DNA from: Merdicola sp905200315
GTDB taxonomy: Bacteria; Bacillota; Clostridia; TANB77; CAG-508
Direction of reading: 5' to 3'
Assembly (NCBI GenBank): GCA_902461935.1
Contig: CABPZP010000015.1
Coordinates: 1-39,101 of the forward strand
DNA: 39,101 nt
The notes below the pieces were generated by a model. The model saw nothing but the letters and a program-made list of their open reading frames with translations, did no database searches and was not told the origin of the DNA. A program made the position numbers and the translations under genes. Each line of letters opens with the position of its first letter. The first letter of the stretch is position 1. Of the stretch, positions 4,951-13,226 are shown piece after piece.

Positions 4951-6843
4951 ATCTTTACTTTTTATTTCTACGCCTTTTCTTACTATGTCGTTAAATGCAT
5001 TTATTCCAATAAATACTGCTGTCATTACTAGTAATACTGTTAGGTTTGTTTTTAATAAGTTTGGATCTATACATACTAAAGATTCTTTTAGTAATTTTAT
5101 TGTATAGCTCATTGGTAAGAAGTTATATAGTTTTTGGAATCCTGCTGGTATTGTTTCTACTGGGAATGTTCCTCCTGTTGCTGCTAGTTGTAATACTAAT
5201 AGTACTAATGCTGATAGTTTTCCTATATCTCCAAATGTTACTATTAAGAATTCTATAATATTTAAGAATAATATTGCTATTAATATACATGTTCCATAGT
5301 ATAACCATGCGTTTGTTACTTCATATCCTAATCCTAGTTTTAGTAAGAATCCTAATGCTACACCCTGTGCAATTGCTAATACTCCATACATTAATGTTCT
5401 TAAAATTTTCTTCTCTGCATTTTTTCCAAATAATTTAAATCTGTTATCTTGGTCATAATATAATACAACAAATGCCATTAATGCTCCAACCCATAATGAT
5501 AATGATATAAAGTATGGTGCAAATCCTACACCGTAAGCATCTATATTTCCATAGTCTTCTTCTTTAACTTCTACTGGGTTTGCTGTGTATTCATCTAATC
5601 CGTTTAATTTTGTTAATTGTTCCTTTGTATCTGTTATTCCATCGTCTACACCTGTTTTTAGTTCGTTTGCTCCACTATTTAATGTATTAATTCCGTCTTT
5701 AACTTGTTTTGAACTAGAGCTTAATGTTTGTAATCCTGTTGTTAATGAATTGCTTCCTTCTTTTAGTTTTACTCCACCTTGTTGTAATTGTGTTACTCCG
5801 CTTGATAATTGTTTTAACCCTGCAACTTTTTCGTTTAAAGTTTGTATTCCGCTATTTATTTGTTTTGAACCACTTGTTAATGTTTTTCCTGCAACTGCAG
5901 CATCTTTTGCTGTTCCTTTGTTAGCAGCACTGCTTTGAGCTAATGCACTTGCCTTTTTTATAGCATTTTGTAAGTCTTTGCTTCCATCTGCTCCCATTTT
6001 AGACTTTTGAGCATAAGTAAGTAAATCTGTTACCATTGATGTTACTTGTTCATTACTACTATTTACTCCTGCTACATATTGTTGCAATCCACTATCTAAT
6101 TGGCTATATTTTGTAGCAAGTGTATTTACTGAAGATATTAATGTATCTACACTTCCTGTTCCATCTGCTAATTTATTTATTCCTGCATTTAATTCATCTA
6201 TTCCTGCTTCTAAGCTTTGGCTTCCTGTGTATGCTGAGTCTACACCTTTATCGAATTGGCTATAACTATTTGCTAAAGTTTGTGTTCCATCTGTTAATTT
6301 TCCTGCTCCATCGCTTATTTCTTGCATTTTATCTGGAACTTCGTTTAATTTATCTGTTAATGTTGCAACTACTTTTTCACTAACTTCTGCTCTTACTTCT
6401 TTTTCTATCGTTTTTACTGCTGAATTAATTATTTGTGATGCTAAGTAATTGCTCTTTTTGTTTGGTGAATATGTTATTGTTGTTACTTTTCTGTCTACAT
6501 TTTCTGCATTGTTTAAATTTTCTGTAAAGTCTTTTGGTATTGTTATTAATGCATAATATTCTTGATTTGCAAGTGATGTATATGCATCTTCTTCATTTAC
6601 TTTTTGGAAATCCATTGTATCTTTATCTAACAATTTGTTTTGTAGTTCTTCTCCTAAGTTTTGTCCATCTACACCTTTATCTAAATTAACTACTCCTACT
6701 TTAACATTTTGTAAGTTACCATATGGATCCCAAAATGCCTTTAAATAGAAAAAGCTGTATAATAATGGAATAATTATTACTACTGCAATAATTATTGTTC
6801 TTAAGGTTTTGCTTGATTTTGCTTTTTGAATTTTTTCTTTCAT
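4942..6843 (-). CDS. YhgE/Pip-family membrane protein (ABC-2 type exporter permease)
   Basis: A 633-residue protein with the standard YhgE/Pip layout. One membrane helix lies near residues 17-38 (IIIAVVIIIPLLYSFFYLKAFWDPYGNL, broken here by description only at its conserved WDPYG end). A large extracytoplasmic domain follows, starting VKVGVVNLDKG, with many 'LxxGxxxLxxG' coiled-coil repeats. About five C-terminal helices of the ABC-2 type complete it. ATG 6843 follows GGAGAGGG, so the earlier in-frame start at 6915 is not used. The family includes phage-infection protein Pip and EsaA-like proteins. The TetR gene immediately upstream on the same strand probably controls it, suggesting an inducible efflux or envelope-stress role. 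Confidence 0.9.
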   Translation of the reverse strand: MKEKIQKAKSSKTLRTIIIAVVIIIPLLYSFFYLKAFWDPYGNLQNVKVGVVNLDKGVDGQNLGEELQNKLLDKDTMDFQKVNEEDAYTSLANQEYYALITIPKDFTENLNNAENVDRKVTTITYSPNKKSNYLASQIINSAVKTIEKEVRAEVSEKVVATLTDKLNEVPDKMQEISDGAGKLTDGTQTLANSYSQFDKGVDSAYTGSQSLEAGIDELNAGINKLADGTGSVDTLISSVNTLATKYSQLDSGLQQYVAGVNSSNEQVTSMVTDLLTYAQKSKMGADGSKDLQNAIKKASALAQSSAANKGTAKDAAVAGKTLTSGSKQINSGIQTLNEKVAGLKQLSSGVTQLQQGGVKLKEGSNSLTTGLQTLSSSSKQVKDGINTLNSGANELKTGVDDGITDTKEQLTKLNGLDEYTANPVEVKEEDYGNIDAYGVGFAPYFISLSLWVGALMAFVVLYYDQDNRFKLFGKNAEKKILRTLMYGVLAIAQGVALGFLLKLGLGYEVTNAWLYYGTCILIAILFLNIIEFLIVTFGDIGKLSALVLLVLQLAATGGTFPVETIPAGFQKLYNFLPMSYTIKLLKESLVCIDPNLLKTNLTVLLVMTAVFIGINAFNDIVRKGVEIKSKDKE

Positions 6844-6974
6844 TTTACCCTCTCCTATCTTTTTGGCAGTGTAACCACGCCTAATTTGTTTATTTGACGT
6901 ATATAGAATTTTCATTTTTTCGAATTGCCTAAGTCCACCTCACATACACCTTATAGATAAAAATAACTATTTTA

Positions 6975-7538
6975 TTACATGAAAATTCCTGTTTTTAAAA
7001 TTGCGGTTATGTTGTCTGCAACTTCTTGTTCATTTAGTGGCTTATTTTCGTCACTCCATTCGTACATTAATGCTATATATACTTTATAAATTACAAATGC
7101 TGCTATGTCTACATTGCATTTTTTTATTTGTTTGTTTTCTATAGCATTCTTTAGTTTTTCTTTTATGTAGCTAATTACGGTGTTATCAAATATTTTTAAG
7201 CTTTCTTTTGCATGTAAGTTATTTATAATTTCTGAGTCTTTTACAACTCTTAGCAAAAATTTATTTTCGTTTTTGTATTTTGTAAGCTCATATATTGCAT
7301 AATGTATTCTTTCGAAATATGGAATATCTTTCTTTTCGTTTTCTTCTATAATGGTTTTCATATTTTCCATTTCATGCGAAAGAATTTGTTTAAATAAATC
7401 TTCTTTATCTTTGAAATATGAATATATGGTTTTCTTGGTTACATTTGCCTTTTCTGCTATTTCATTCATACTAACTTTTTTGTAACCATACATAGAAAAT
7501 AACTCTTTTGCCGCTTTTAGTATATCTTCTTTCTTCAT
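6975..7538 (-). CDS. TetR/AcrR-family transcriptional repressor
   Basis: A 187-residue protein with the TetR N-terminal DNA-binding domain at residues 1-48 (AAKELFSMYGYKKVSMNEIA, then VTKKTIYSYFKDKEDLF). The rest is a variable all-helical ligand domain. The SD is AGAGG, seven bases before the ATG. It is 131 bases upstream of the YhgE-like gene on the same strand, and its promoter carries a palindrome at the start of transcription, so it probably represses itself and the exporter until a ligand binds. Confidence 0.93.
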   Translation of the reverse strand: MKKEDILKAAKELFSMYGYKKVSMNEIAEKANVTKKTIYSYFKDKEDLFKQILSHEMENMKTIIEENEKKDIPYFERIHYAIYELTKYKNENKFLLRVVKDSEIINNLHAKESLKIFDNTVISYIKEKLKNAIENKQIKKCNVDIAAFVIYKVYIALMYEWSDENKPLNEQEVADNITAILKTGIFM

Positions 7539-7560
7539 AGCATTGCCTCTTTTTTGTTAG

Positions 7561-7613
7561 TATACCATTTTGGTATCTTGGTATATTATACGTTTTTTTT
7601 ATTAAAAAGTCAA
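7561..7613 (-). promoter_or_regulatory. Promoter with TetR operator
   Basis: On the minus strand, TTGACT (7608-7613), 17 bases, TATAAT (7585-7590). Immediately downstream, 7561-7576 contains the palindrome TACCATTTTGGTA and a further TTGGTATA half-site abuts the -10. The operator over the transcription start fits autorepression. Confidence 0.75.
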
Positions 7614-7621
7614 TATAAATA

Positions 7622-7665
7622 TTAATTTTTTTTAATTAATAAGGCGACCAATGGTCGCCCCTACA
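7622..7665. repeat. GC-rich hairpin of a dispersed intergenic repeat
   Basis: GGCGACCA (7643-7650) pairs with TGGTCGCC (7652-7659), followed by CCTACAT. Similar hairpin plus CTACATTG units occur at 30439-30645. An AT palindrome (7622-7639) adjoins it. It may also end the leftward transcript from 7673. Confidence 0.55.
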
Positions 7666-7672
7666 TATTATC

Positions 7673-8515
7673 TTAATTTACTTGTATAAAATTATATTTT
7701 GAATCATCTGTATTTTGTGCTTTTAATACATACCCATTATATATTTCATTTTTGTCTTCATCTAAATTATCCTCTAAAATAACATTACATACAAATTCTT
7801 GATTTTTATTATTTTTTATGTGTATTTGAAATGATATTTTAGCATTTATATCTGAAATATCTACATTTGCATTTTTTAAAATACTTCCATCAAATGATAT
7901 AGAATTTTTCTTTTCTGAAACTGCATATCTAGTTACAATGTTTTTATTTAAGTATCCTAAACTTATAGGGTTACTACAGTCTGTATAAAAATTTGCTTCA
8001 TCGTAATTCATATCATCGCTTTCTTGATTAGTATTTAATATTTTAAAGTCTATTCTATTGTTATTACAATTTTGTAGCATTTTAAATTTACCTTGTAAAT
8101 ATGGGTTTTTATAATTTAAAATTCTTTCTCCTTTTTCTGCATTATTTTCTATTTTTATATTGTCTATATATAATTCTTTTACAGTATTTTCATCTGTTAA
8201 TTCTTGCACTTTTTGTTTATTGTCTATTTCTATACTTATATCTGTATACTGTGAAATGTCTAAGTCTTGTAAAACCTCTCCGGTACTATTATCTATAACC
8301 CCTGCACTGCTATACATTAATATTTTGTTTATTTTAAACATTGGCTTTTCATTGTTTTCTACAAAGCTTGTACTTTTTTTAGAAAATTTATAATTTACAT
8401 ATTTTGTATGAATTATTTTTACAAATGCTATTCCTAACAAAAGTGCAATAATTATAAGTATTACAGATATTTGTTTTATATTTAATTTTATTTCTATCTT
8501 ATTATAATTTTTCAT
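7673..8515 (-). CDS. Membrane-anchored extracytoplasmic protein of the wall/secretion cluster
   Basis: A 280-residue protein. ATG 8515 is chosen because GGAAGGATT lies just before it; it overlaps the end of the wall-hydrolase gene by 14 bases, so the two are co-translated. Residues about 16-35 (ISVILIIIALLLGIAFVKII) form one transmembrane helix. The remaining 240 residues are outside, with alternating beta-like strands and no cysteine-based or catalytic motif I recognise. It may be an Ig-like or NTF2-like accessory domain of the envelope machinery; function unknown. Confidence 0.75.
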   Translation of the reverse strand: MKNYNKIEIKLNIKQISVILIIIALLLGIAFVKIIHTKYVNYKFSKKSTSFVENNEKPMFKINKILMYSSAGVIDNSTGEVLQDLDISQYTDISIEIDNKQKVQELTDENTVKELYIDNIKIENNAEKGERILNYKNPYLQGKFKMLQNCNNNRIDFKILNTNQESDDMNYDEANFYTDCSNPISLGYLNKNIVTRYAVSEKKNSISFDGSILKNANVDISDINAKISFQIHIKNNKNQEFVCNVILEDNLDEDKNEIYNGYVLKAQNTDDSKYNFIQVN

Positions 8516-9887
8516 ATAATCCTTCCAATATATTATAAATTGCATTTGCCCAGTTTTCATCTGTTGCATATTTAACATTTATAGAAGCTATTGTTGTTCC
8601 ATGGTAATATTTTCCTGTTGCTATTTCTCCATCGTAAATTTCTGTTCCTGCAACATTTAAATAATTTTTTATTAAGCTTTTTGTAACTGTTTCTATTCCT
8701 TCTGCATAGCTATTAAATGTTAATGCAGACTCATATGGAGTATCGTCATAGGCACCATATCCAAATAAATTTAATTTATCTTTTGCAATTGCAGATGTTC
8801 CCCATGCACTTTCGTGTATTCCCAAAGCTGCTATAAATAGTCCATTTATTCTATATTTTTGTTCTAAGTTGTAAAATACTTCTGCATTATCTTCAAAAAT
8901 TTTATTAACATCTCTAGGATTGTTTGATAATACTTTTTTAAAGTCTTCTAATGTTAATCCACTTGGTTCGTTTACATTTATTTCATAGCTTAATTTGTTC
9001 AATATTTTTTGAAGTCTACATTTTTCAACATATTCAGGGTTTGTATAGTAAGATACCAAATTATCTCCCTTAACATATCCTGTATAGTTTTCGTATTTTA
9101 CGTTAAAGTAACTTCCTTCTACACCTAATACTTCTACATCTAAGTATTTTCCTACTTTGCATACTACATTTGCATTTGCAGCTATACTGTCTTTTAGTTC
9201 AACATCTTGTGTTGTATACATTTTGTCTCCGATATGTACTTTATATTTTCCTAATAATTCAGATGTACCTACTTCTATAATTTGTTCTACTGCTGGTGTT
9301 GTTATTGTTGTATTTAATATATTTTCCTCTAAAAATTCTTCGTCTGCATTTTCTGCCTTTTCATATATTTTTACAACTGTTACTGTTTTTATTCCATTTG
9401 CCCCTTCTTGTATAGCTCTATGCTCATCTTTTGGTAAATTAGGATTTTCTTGGTAGCTTGTTGTAAAAGGTATTTCTCTTTGCTCTGTAACTAATTCTTT
9501 TCTTTCTGTACTACTTATATTATCTGAAATTATTTTATCTATATTTATATTTTCCTTATTTTCTTCAAAAACAGCAGGTGCACTATCTACATTAGAGTTA
9601 CTTGCAAATATAAAGTTTGCAGATGTCATAGTTCCAACAACCATAACAACTCCCATAACCATTCCAACTAAACTAATTCCTTGTTTTTTTTGCTTTTGTT
9701 TTCTTCTTTTATTAATATAAATTTTTTCATATGCAGTATTATGTTGTTTTCTATTGTTCATTGCTATACTTTCATTTCGTGCTTGTTTTAATTCTTCAAA
9801 AGCATCTATTAAATTTCTATTTGCTTGTGTATTATATTCTTTTGCTTCTCTGTTTTCTCTTACGTATCCTATTCTACTATTCTTCAT
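8502..9887 (-). CDS. Membrane-anchored wall hydrolase with G5, SH3 and GH73 domains
   Basis: A 461-residue protein. About residues 1-68 are a basic cytoplasmic tail with repeated Asn, Arg and Lys. Residues 70-95 form a membrane helix (ISLVGMVMGVVMVVGTMTSA). Residues about 140-210 match a G5 domain (EIPFTTSYQENPNLPKDE). About 235-285 look like an SH3b domain. The C-terminal 120 residues are a GH73 beta-N-acetylglucosaminidase with catalytic Glu359 in ALGIHESAWG and the conserved NLFGYGAYD. The enzyme would cut glycan strands next to the membrane. It sits in the tail of the secretion locus, where muralytic enzymes open the wall for the channel, but it could also serve growth. Confidence 0.88.
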   Translation of the reverse strand: MKNSRIGYVRENREAKEYNTQANRNLIDAFEELKQARNESIAMNNRKQHNTAYEKIYINKRRKQKQKKQGISLVGMVMGVVMVVGTMTSANFIFASNSNVDSAPAVFEENKENINIDKIISDNISSTERKELVTEQREIPFTTSYQENPNLPKDEHRAIQEGANGIKTVTVVKIYEKAENADEEFLEENILNTTITTPAVEQIIEVGTSELLGKYKVHIGDKMYTTQDVELKDSIAANANVVCKVGKYLDVEVLGVEGSYFNVKYENYTGYVKGDNLVSYYTNPEYVEKCRLQKILNKLSYEINVNEPSGLTLEDFKKVLSNNPRDVNKIFEDNAEVFYNLEQKYRINGLFIAALGIHESAWGTSAIAKDKLNLFGYGAYDDTPYESALTFNSYAEGIETVTKSLIKNYLNVAGTEIYDGEIATGKYYHGTTIASINVKYATDENWANAIYNILEGLYEKL

Positions 9888-10022
9888 AAGAATATCTCCT
9901 TATAAAATATTTATCCATATATATTTTATAAAATTTTATTTTTGTTGTCTATAGATTATCTTATTTGTATTATAAATGTATTCATTTTGTAATAAAGCAA
10001 AATCTCTGTAACTCTTATTTCC

Positions 10023-11249
10023 CTAAGGTTTTAATATATTTATATTTTTTTCTAATAATTCTTTTATATAATTTAACATATTTTTTCTTTTTATTGTTTC
10101 TGATGCCTGGATATTTACTACTAGCTTTGTTTTTCCTTTTACATTAACTGTTACTACTCCAATTACTGTTCCTTTAGTTAATGGTGCCTCGTATTTTTTT
10201 ATGTTGTTAATTTCTATTTTTATATTATTTTCCTGTGTATTTTTTATAGTTATATATTTATTTTCTATTTTCTCTAGTTCTACTTCTGCATTTTCTTTTA
10301 TTCCTTTATTTATATACATACTACTTTTATTTTCTTTCTTCCACTTCTCAAATTCTTCATTTATTTGTTTTTCTACATTAATATCTTTGTAATTATTCAT
10401 TGCATAGTTTATTAATTTTAAGCTATCCTGTGTTCTAAATTTTTTTGTATCTGCCCCTAGTACTACTGTTATTATATCCAAATTATCTCGTTTACAAGAA
10501 GATACTAAACATCTATTAGCTCCATTTGTAAAGCCTGTTTTTACTCCATATACTCCTGAAACACTTCCTAATAGTTCATTTGTATTGTTTAAATTACGTG
10601 GTTTTCTATTTATGTTTATTGTTATATTTTTAGTCCCAACTATGCTACGAAAAGTTTTATTTTTTAAGCCATAGTCTGCCATAATTGCAAGTTCATATGC
10701 TGTTGTATAATGATTTTCATTATCTAATCCATGTGGTGTTACAAAATTTGTATTGCTCAAATTCAACTCTTTTGCTTTGGCATTCATTAATTCTGCAAAA
10801 CCTTCTACGCTTCCTCCTACATGTTCAGCAAGTGCAACTGCTGCATCGTTTCCTGAACATAGCATTAAACCATAAAGCAAGTCTTGAACTGTTGCTTTAT
10901 CTCCAGTTTTTAATCCTACTCTTGACCCACCTGTTCCTGCAGCATTTTTAGAAACTATTACCGTATCTGTAAGCTCCCCTTTTTCAAGAACAACTATACA
11001 TGTCATAATTTTAGTAGTTGAAGCCATTTTTTTCTTTGTATTTTCATCTTTACCATAAATAACTTCCTTAGAGTTCCTATCAAAAACAATAGCAGATCTT
11101 GAATTTATATTTGGTTCCTCTGCACTATTTGTTGTTGCCTCTACAAGTTCTGGAATTTCTTCCACTTCTTCTATATTTTCTTCATCTGCAAAACAGTAAA
11201 TTGGGAATAAAATTGAAATTATTAAAATTAAACTAATTATTCTTTTCAT
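10023..11249 (-). CDS. D-alanyl-D-alanine carboxypeptidase (PBP5/DacF family)
   Basis: A 408-residue protein with a signal peptide (residues 1-22). The S11 peptidase domain has Ser77-x-x-Lys80 (ASTTK), Ser132-Gly-Asn134 (CSGND) and Lys237-Thr-Gly239. The C-terminal 110 residues form the usual beta domain and end in a probable amphipathic anchor. It removes the terminal D-Ala from peptidoglycan stem peptides. ATG 11249 is chosen because AGGTGA lies eight bases upstream; a GTG at 11261 overlaps this SD. The SD lies inside a 40-bp perfect palindrome, so translation may be controlled. Confidence 0.93.
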   Translation of the reverse strand: MKRIISLILIISILFPIYCFADEENIEEVEEIPELVEATTNSAEEPNINSRSAIVFDRNSKEVIYGKDENTKKKMASTTKIMTCIVVLEKGELTDTVIVSKNAAGTGGSRVGLKTGDKATVQDLLYGLMLCSGNDAAVALAEHVGGSVEGFAELMNAKAKELNLSNTNFVTPHGLDNENHYTTAYELAIMADYGLKNKTFRSIVGTKNITININRKPRNLNNTNELLGSVSGVYGVKTGFTNGANRCLVSSCKRDNLDIITVVLGADTKKFRTQDSLKLINYAMNNYKDINVEKQINEEFEKWKKENKSSMYINKGIKENAEVELEKIENKYITIKNTQENNIKIEINNIKKYEAPLTKGTVIGVVTVNVKGKTKLVVNIQASETIKRKNMLNYIKELLEKNINILKP

Positions 11250-11253
11250 ACCA

Positions 11254-11293
11254 AACATCACCTATATAAATATATATTTATATAGGTGATGTT
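11254..11293. promoter_or_regulatory. Perfect 40-bp palindrome containing the SD of the carboxypeptidase gene
   Basis: Bases 11254-11293 equal their own reverse complement, with outer arm AACATCACC and an AT-only centre. In the leftward transcript the far arm supplies AGGTGA, the SD for the gene at 11249. No long T tract follows. It may be a terminator for the toxin-antitoxin pair, a protein-binding site, or a structure hiding the SD. Confidence 0.7.
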
Positions 11294-11300
11294 ATTACTA

Positions 11301-11654
11301 CTAAAATAAAATCTCGTTTTCTTTTATAATTATATCTTTTAATTCATCTTTTAATTCAGGCAAACTTTGTTTTATTGTTCCCCACAATACGGACAAATCT
11401 ACATTTTCATAATCATGAACAATTCTATTTCTCATTCCTCTTATACTATTCCACGGAATTGAATTATATTTTTTTGTTGTTTCTTCTGTTATTTCTTTTG
11501 TTAATTCTCCAATTTGCATAACGGAAAATGCACATGCCATAATTGTTTTTCTATCATCTAGAAAATCTCTAGGTTCTATTCCTTCAACATACTTTTCCAC
11601 GTCTTCTATATAATTTATTATTTTTTGTATTATAATTCGGTCTTTACTTTTCAT
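11301..11654 (-). CDS. hepT: HEPN-domain toxin HepT (DUF86)
   Basis: A 117-residue all-helical protein of the HEPN/DUF86 family. The RNase motif R-x4-H-x-Y is intact: Arg75, His80, Tyr82 in RNRIVHDY. Family knowledge: HepT is an RNase toxin and its partner MntA adds AMP to the motif tyrosine to silence it. The start overlaps the mntA gene by 11 bases. It lies inside the envelope/secretion cluster rather than with the integrated element. Confidence 0.9.
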   Translation of the reverse strand: MKSKDRIIIQKIINYIEDVEKYVEGIEPRDFLDDRKTIMACAFSVMQIGELTKEITEETTKKYNSIPWNSIRGMRNRIVHDYENVDLSVLWGTIKQSLPELKDELKDIIIKENEILF

Positions 11655-11952
11655 AAATTGTAATTCCCTCCTTTACAATATTTTGGTATATAGGACTATT
11701 TTTCTTGATTTCTGTAATTTCAAACAAATCTATATTTTTTTGTAATTTTTGTACTATTTCTTCAAGTAATCCATAAAAATTTATATTTAGCAATTTTCCA
11801 TCACTATCTATTACAATATCTACATCACTTGTAGCTGTTTGTGTATTTTTTGCATAAGAGCCAAATAAAATTGCTTTTTTTACATCTGCTCTTTTCAATA
11901 TTTCATATAGCATTTTTTTTATTTCATCTATAGAATATACTTTTTCACACAT
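11644..11952 (-). CDS. mntA: MntA-type minimal nucleotidyltransferase antitoxin
   Basis: A 102-residue nucleotidyltransferase-fold protein. The signature G-S-x10-D-x-D is present: Gly31-Ser32 in LFGSYAKN and Asp43/Asp45 in SDVDIVID. ATG 11952 is preferred to the in-frame ATG at 11973 because AAAGGAG lies about eight bases before it. It starts one base after the stop of the preceding gene and overlaps hepT by 11 bases. Known role of the family: AMPylation of HepT, neutralising its RNase. Confidence 0.9.
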   Translation of the reverse strand: MCEKVYSIDEIKKMLYEILKRADVKKAILFGSYAKNTQTATSDVDIVIDSDGKLLNINFYGLLEEIVQKLQKNIDLFEITEIKKNSPIYQNIVKEGITIYEK

Positions 11953-11953
11953 T

Positions 11954-13159
11954 TTATCTTCTCCTTTCTTCATGTCCCATATATTGTTCTTCTATTTCTT
12001 CGTGTACATTTTCTATTCTTTGTTCTGGAGTTAAGCTTTCAGATTGTTCTTCATATATTCTTTTAAATTCTTCTACACTTACTTTTGCTTTTTTAGCTTC
12101 TTCTTCAAATGATACTTCTTCTGTTCCATCTTTTATTCTTATTACATCATCATGGTTTATATCATTATTAGGGTCATCATCGATGTTTTTCCACTCTGCA
12201 TTTCCATGTTCTTTTATTTCTGCTTGAGATTTATCAATTTCTTCTTCAACTCTTGTATTTTTTGTTTTATCCATTTGTCTTTTCATTTCACTTTTTACAT
12301 ATCTTGCGTGTGTTGCTTCTACTGGAATACTTAGATATTCATCATCTGTACTTCTTCTTATGTAATTAACTTCTACACATCCCATGCTTCCTATATTTAT
12401 TGAAAAGCCTTCATTGGCTCTTCCCTTTATCTTAAACATTGCTTGTGCACTTTGTTCTTTTATGTTTTCACCATATCTATCTGCTGAAACTATTTTTTCT
12501 GCTGGATTTACTCCCTCTATTTGAGTTAATGCTGGTATTTCTTCTACTTTTCCATCATTTGTAATTCCTACCATTTTAAATCTATCGTTTGAATTATTAG
12601 AATATACTACAGCAATTTTACTAAATTTACTTGTTCCTGGTATAAGGTTATCAAAACTTTCAGAACCATTTATTTTATTATTTGGATTAAATTCAGATTT
12701 TATATTTAATGAGCGTAATAAATTTTCTTCTGTTAATTTACTATTGTCTATTTCTGAACAAGCGTCTATTTGTTTTTCTTTTATTCCAAGAGCTTTTGCC
12801 ATATGGCTCATTTTCTCTATTTCCAATTCATTTAATGAAACTTGCTTATCTTCATTTTTTATTAATGGCTTAAAATCTATTTTTTGATATTCTGTTGTAG
12901 GAATAATCATTTCATTATAATCTATAGCTATCATATCACCATCTGCATAGTATTCCCACTTTATACTACCATCTACATTCTTTTTCATGAGAAATACATC
13001 TTTCTTTTTTAATTCGCCATCAATTTCAAAATCCATTTGGCCACAATATATAACATCTTCTATATCTATATTTTCACCATTTTCAGAGTTTTTTATTTCT
13101 ATCATTTTTTCCATTCTAAAATCTATTAGCTTTTCAAAAGCTTCTTCATTCTTATTCAT
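11954..13159 (-). CDS. Soluble protein of unknown function upstream of mntA-hepT
   Basis: A 401-residue acidic protein without signal peptide or membrane helix. ATG 13159 follows AGAGGTG. Residues 1-110 contain beta-rich repeats on the theme DGxxKWEYYADGDM. About 215-290 contain another beta segment (KIAVVYSNNSNDRFKMVGIT). The C-terminal 110 residues are a Glu/Lys-rich coiled coil. I do not recognise the family. It lies between a terminator and the toxin pair, so it could be the first gene of the mntA-hepT transcript. Confidence 0.7.
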   Translation of the reverse strand: MNKNEEAFEKLIDFRMEKMIEIKNSENGENIDIEDVIYCGQMDFEIDGELKKKDVFLMKKNVDGSIKWEYYADGDMIAIDYNEMIIPTTEYQKIDFKPLIKNEDKQVSLNELEIEKMSHMAKALGIKEKQIDACSEIDNSKLTEENLLRSLNIKSEFNPNNKINGSESFDNLIPGTSKFSKIAVVYSNNSNDRFKMVGITNDGKVEEIPALTQIEGVNPAEKIVSADRYGENIKEQSAQAMFKIKGRANEGFSINIGSMGCVEVNYIRRSTDDEYLSIPVEATHARYVKSEMKRQMDKTKNTRVEEEIDKSQAEIKEHGNAEWKNIDDDPNNDINHDDVIRIKDGTEEVSFEEEAKKAKVSVEEFKRIYEEQSESLTPEQRIENVHEEIEEQYMGHEERRR

Positions 13160-13191
13160 AAATATCACCTCTAAAATTATTATAGGATAGA

Positions 13192-13221
13192 AAATAAGAC
13201 TGGTCAAGACCAGTCTTATTT
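13192..13221. terminator. Terminator at the end of the core secretion operon
   Basis: Perfect 14-bp arms AAATAAGACTGGTC (13192-13205) and GACCAGTCTTATTT (13208-13221) with a 2-base loop. It lies between the last VirB8-like gene and the unknown gene at 13159, marking a likely transcript boundary. Confidence 0.75.
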
Positions 13222-13226
13222 AATTT

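Noticed and set aside
5585..5938. Long plus-strand ORFs opposite the YhgE-like, VirB6-like and other minus-strand genes
   Set aside because: They lack SD sites, have low-complexity hydrophobic translations, and lie antisense to genes with clear domains.
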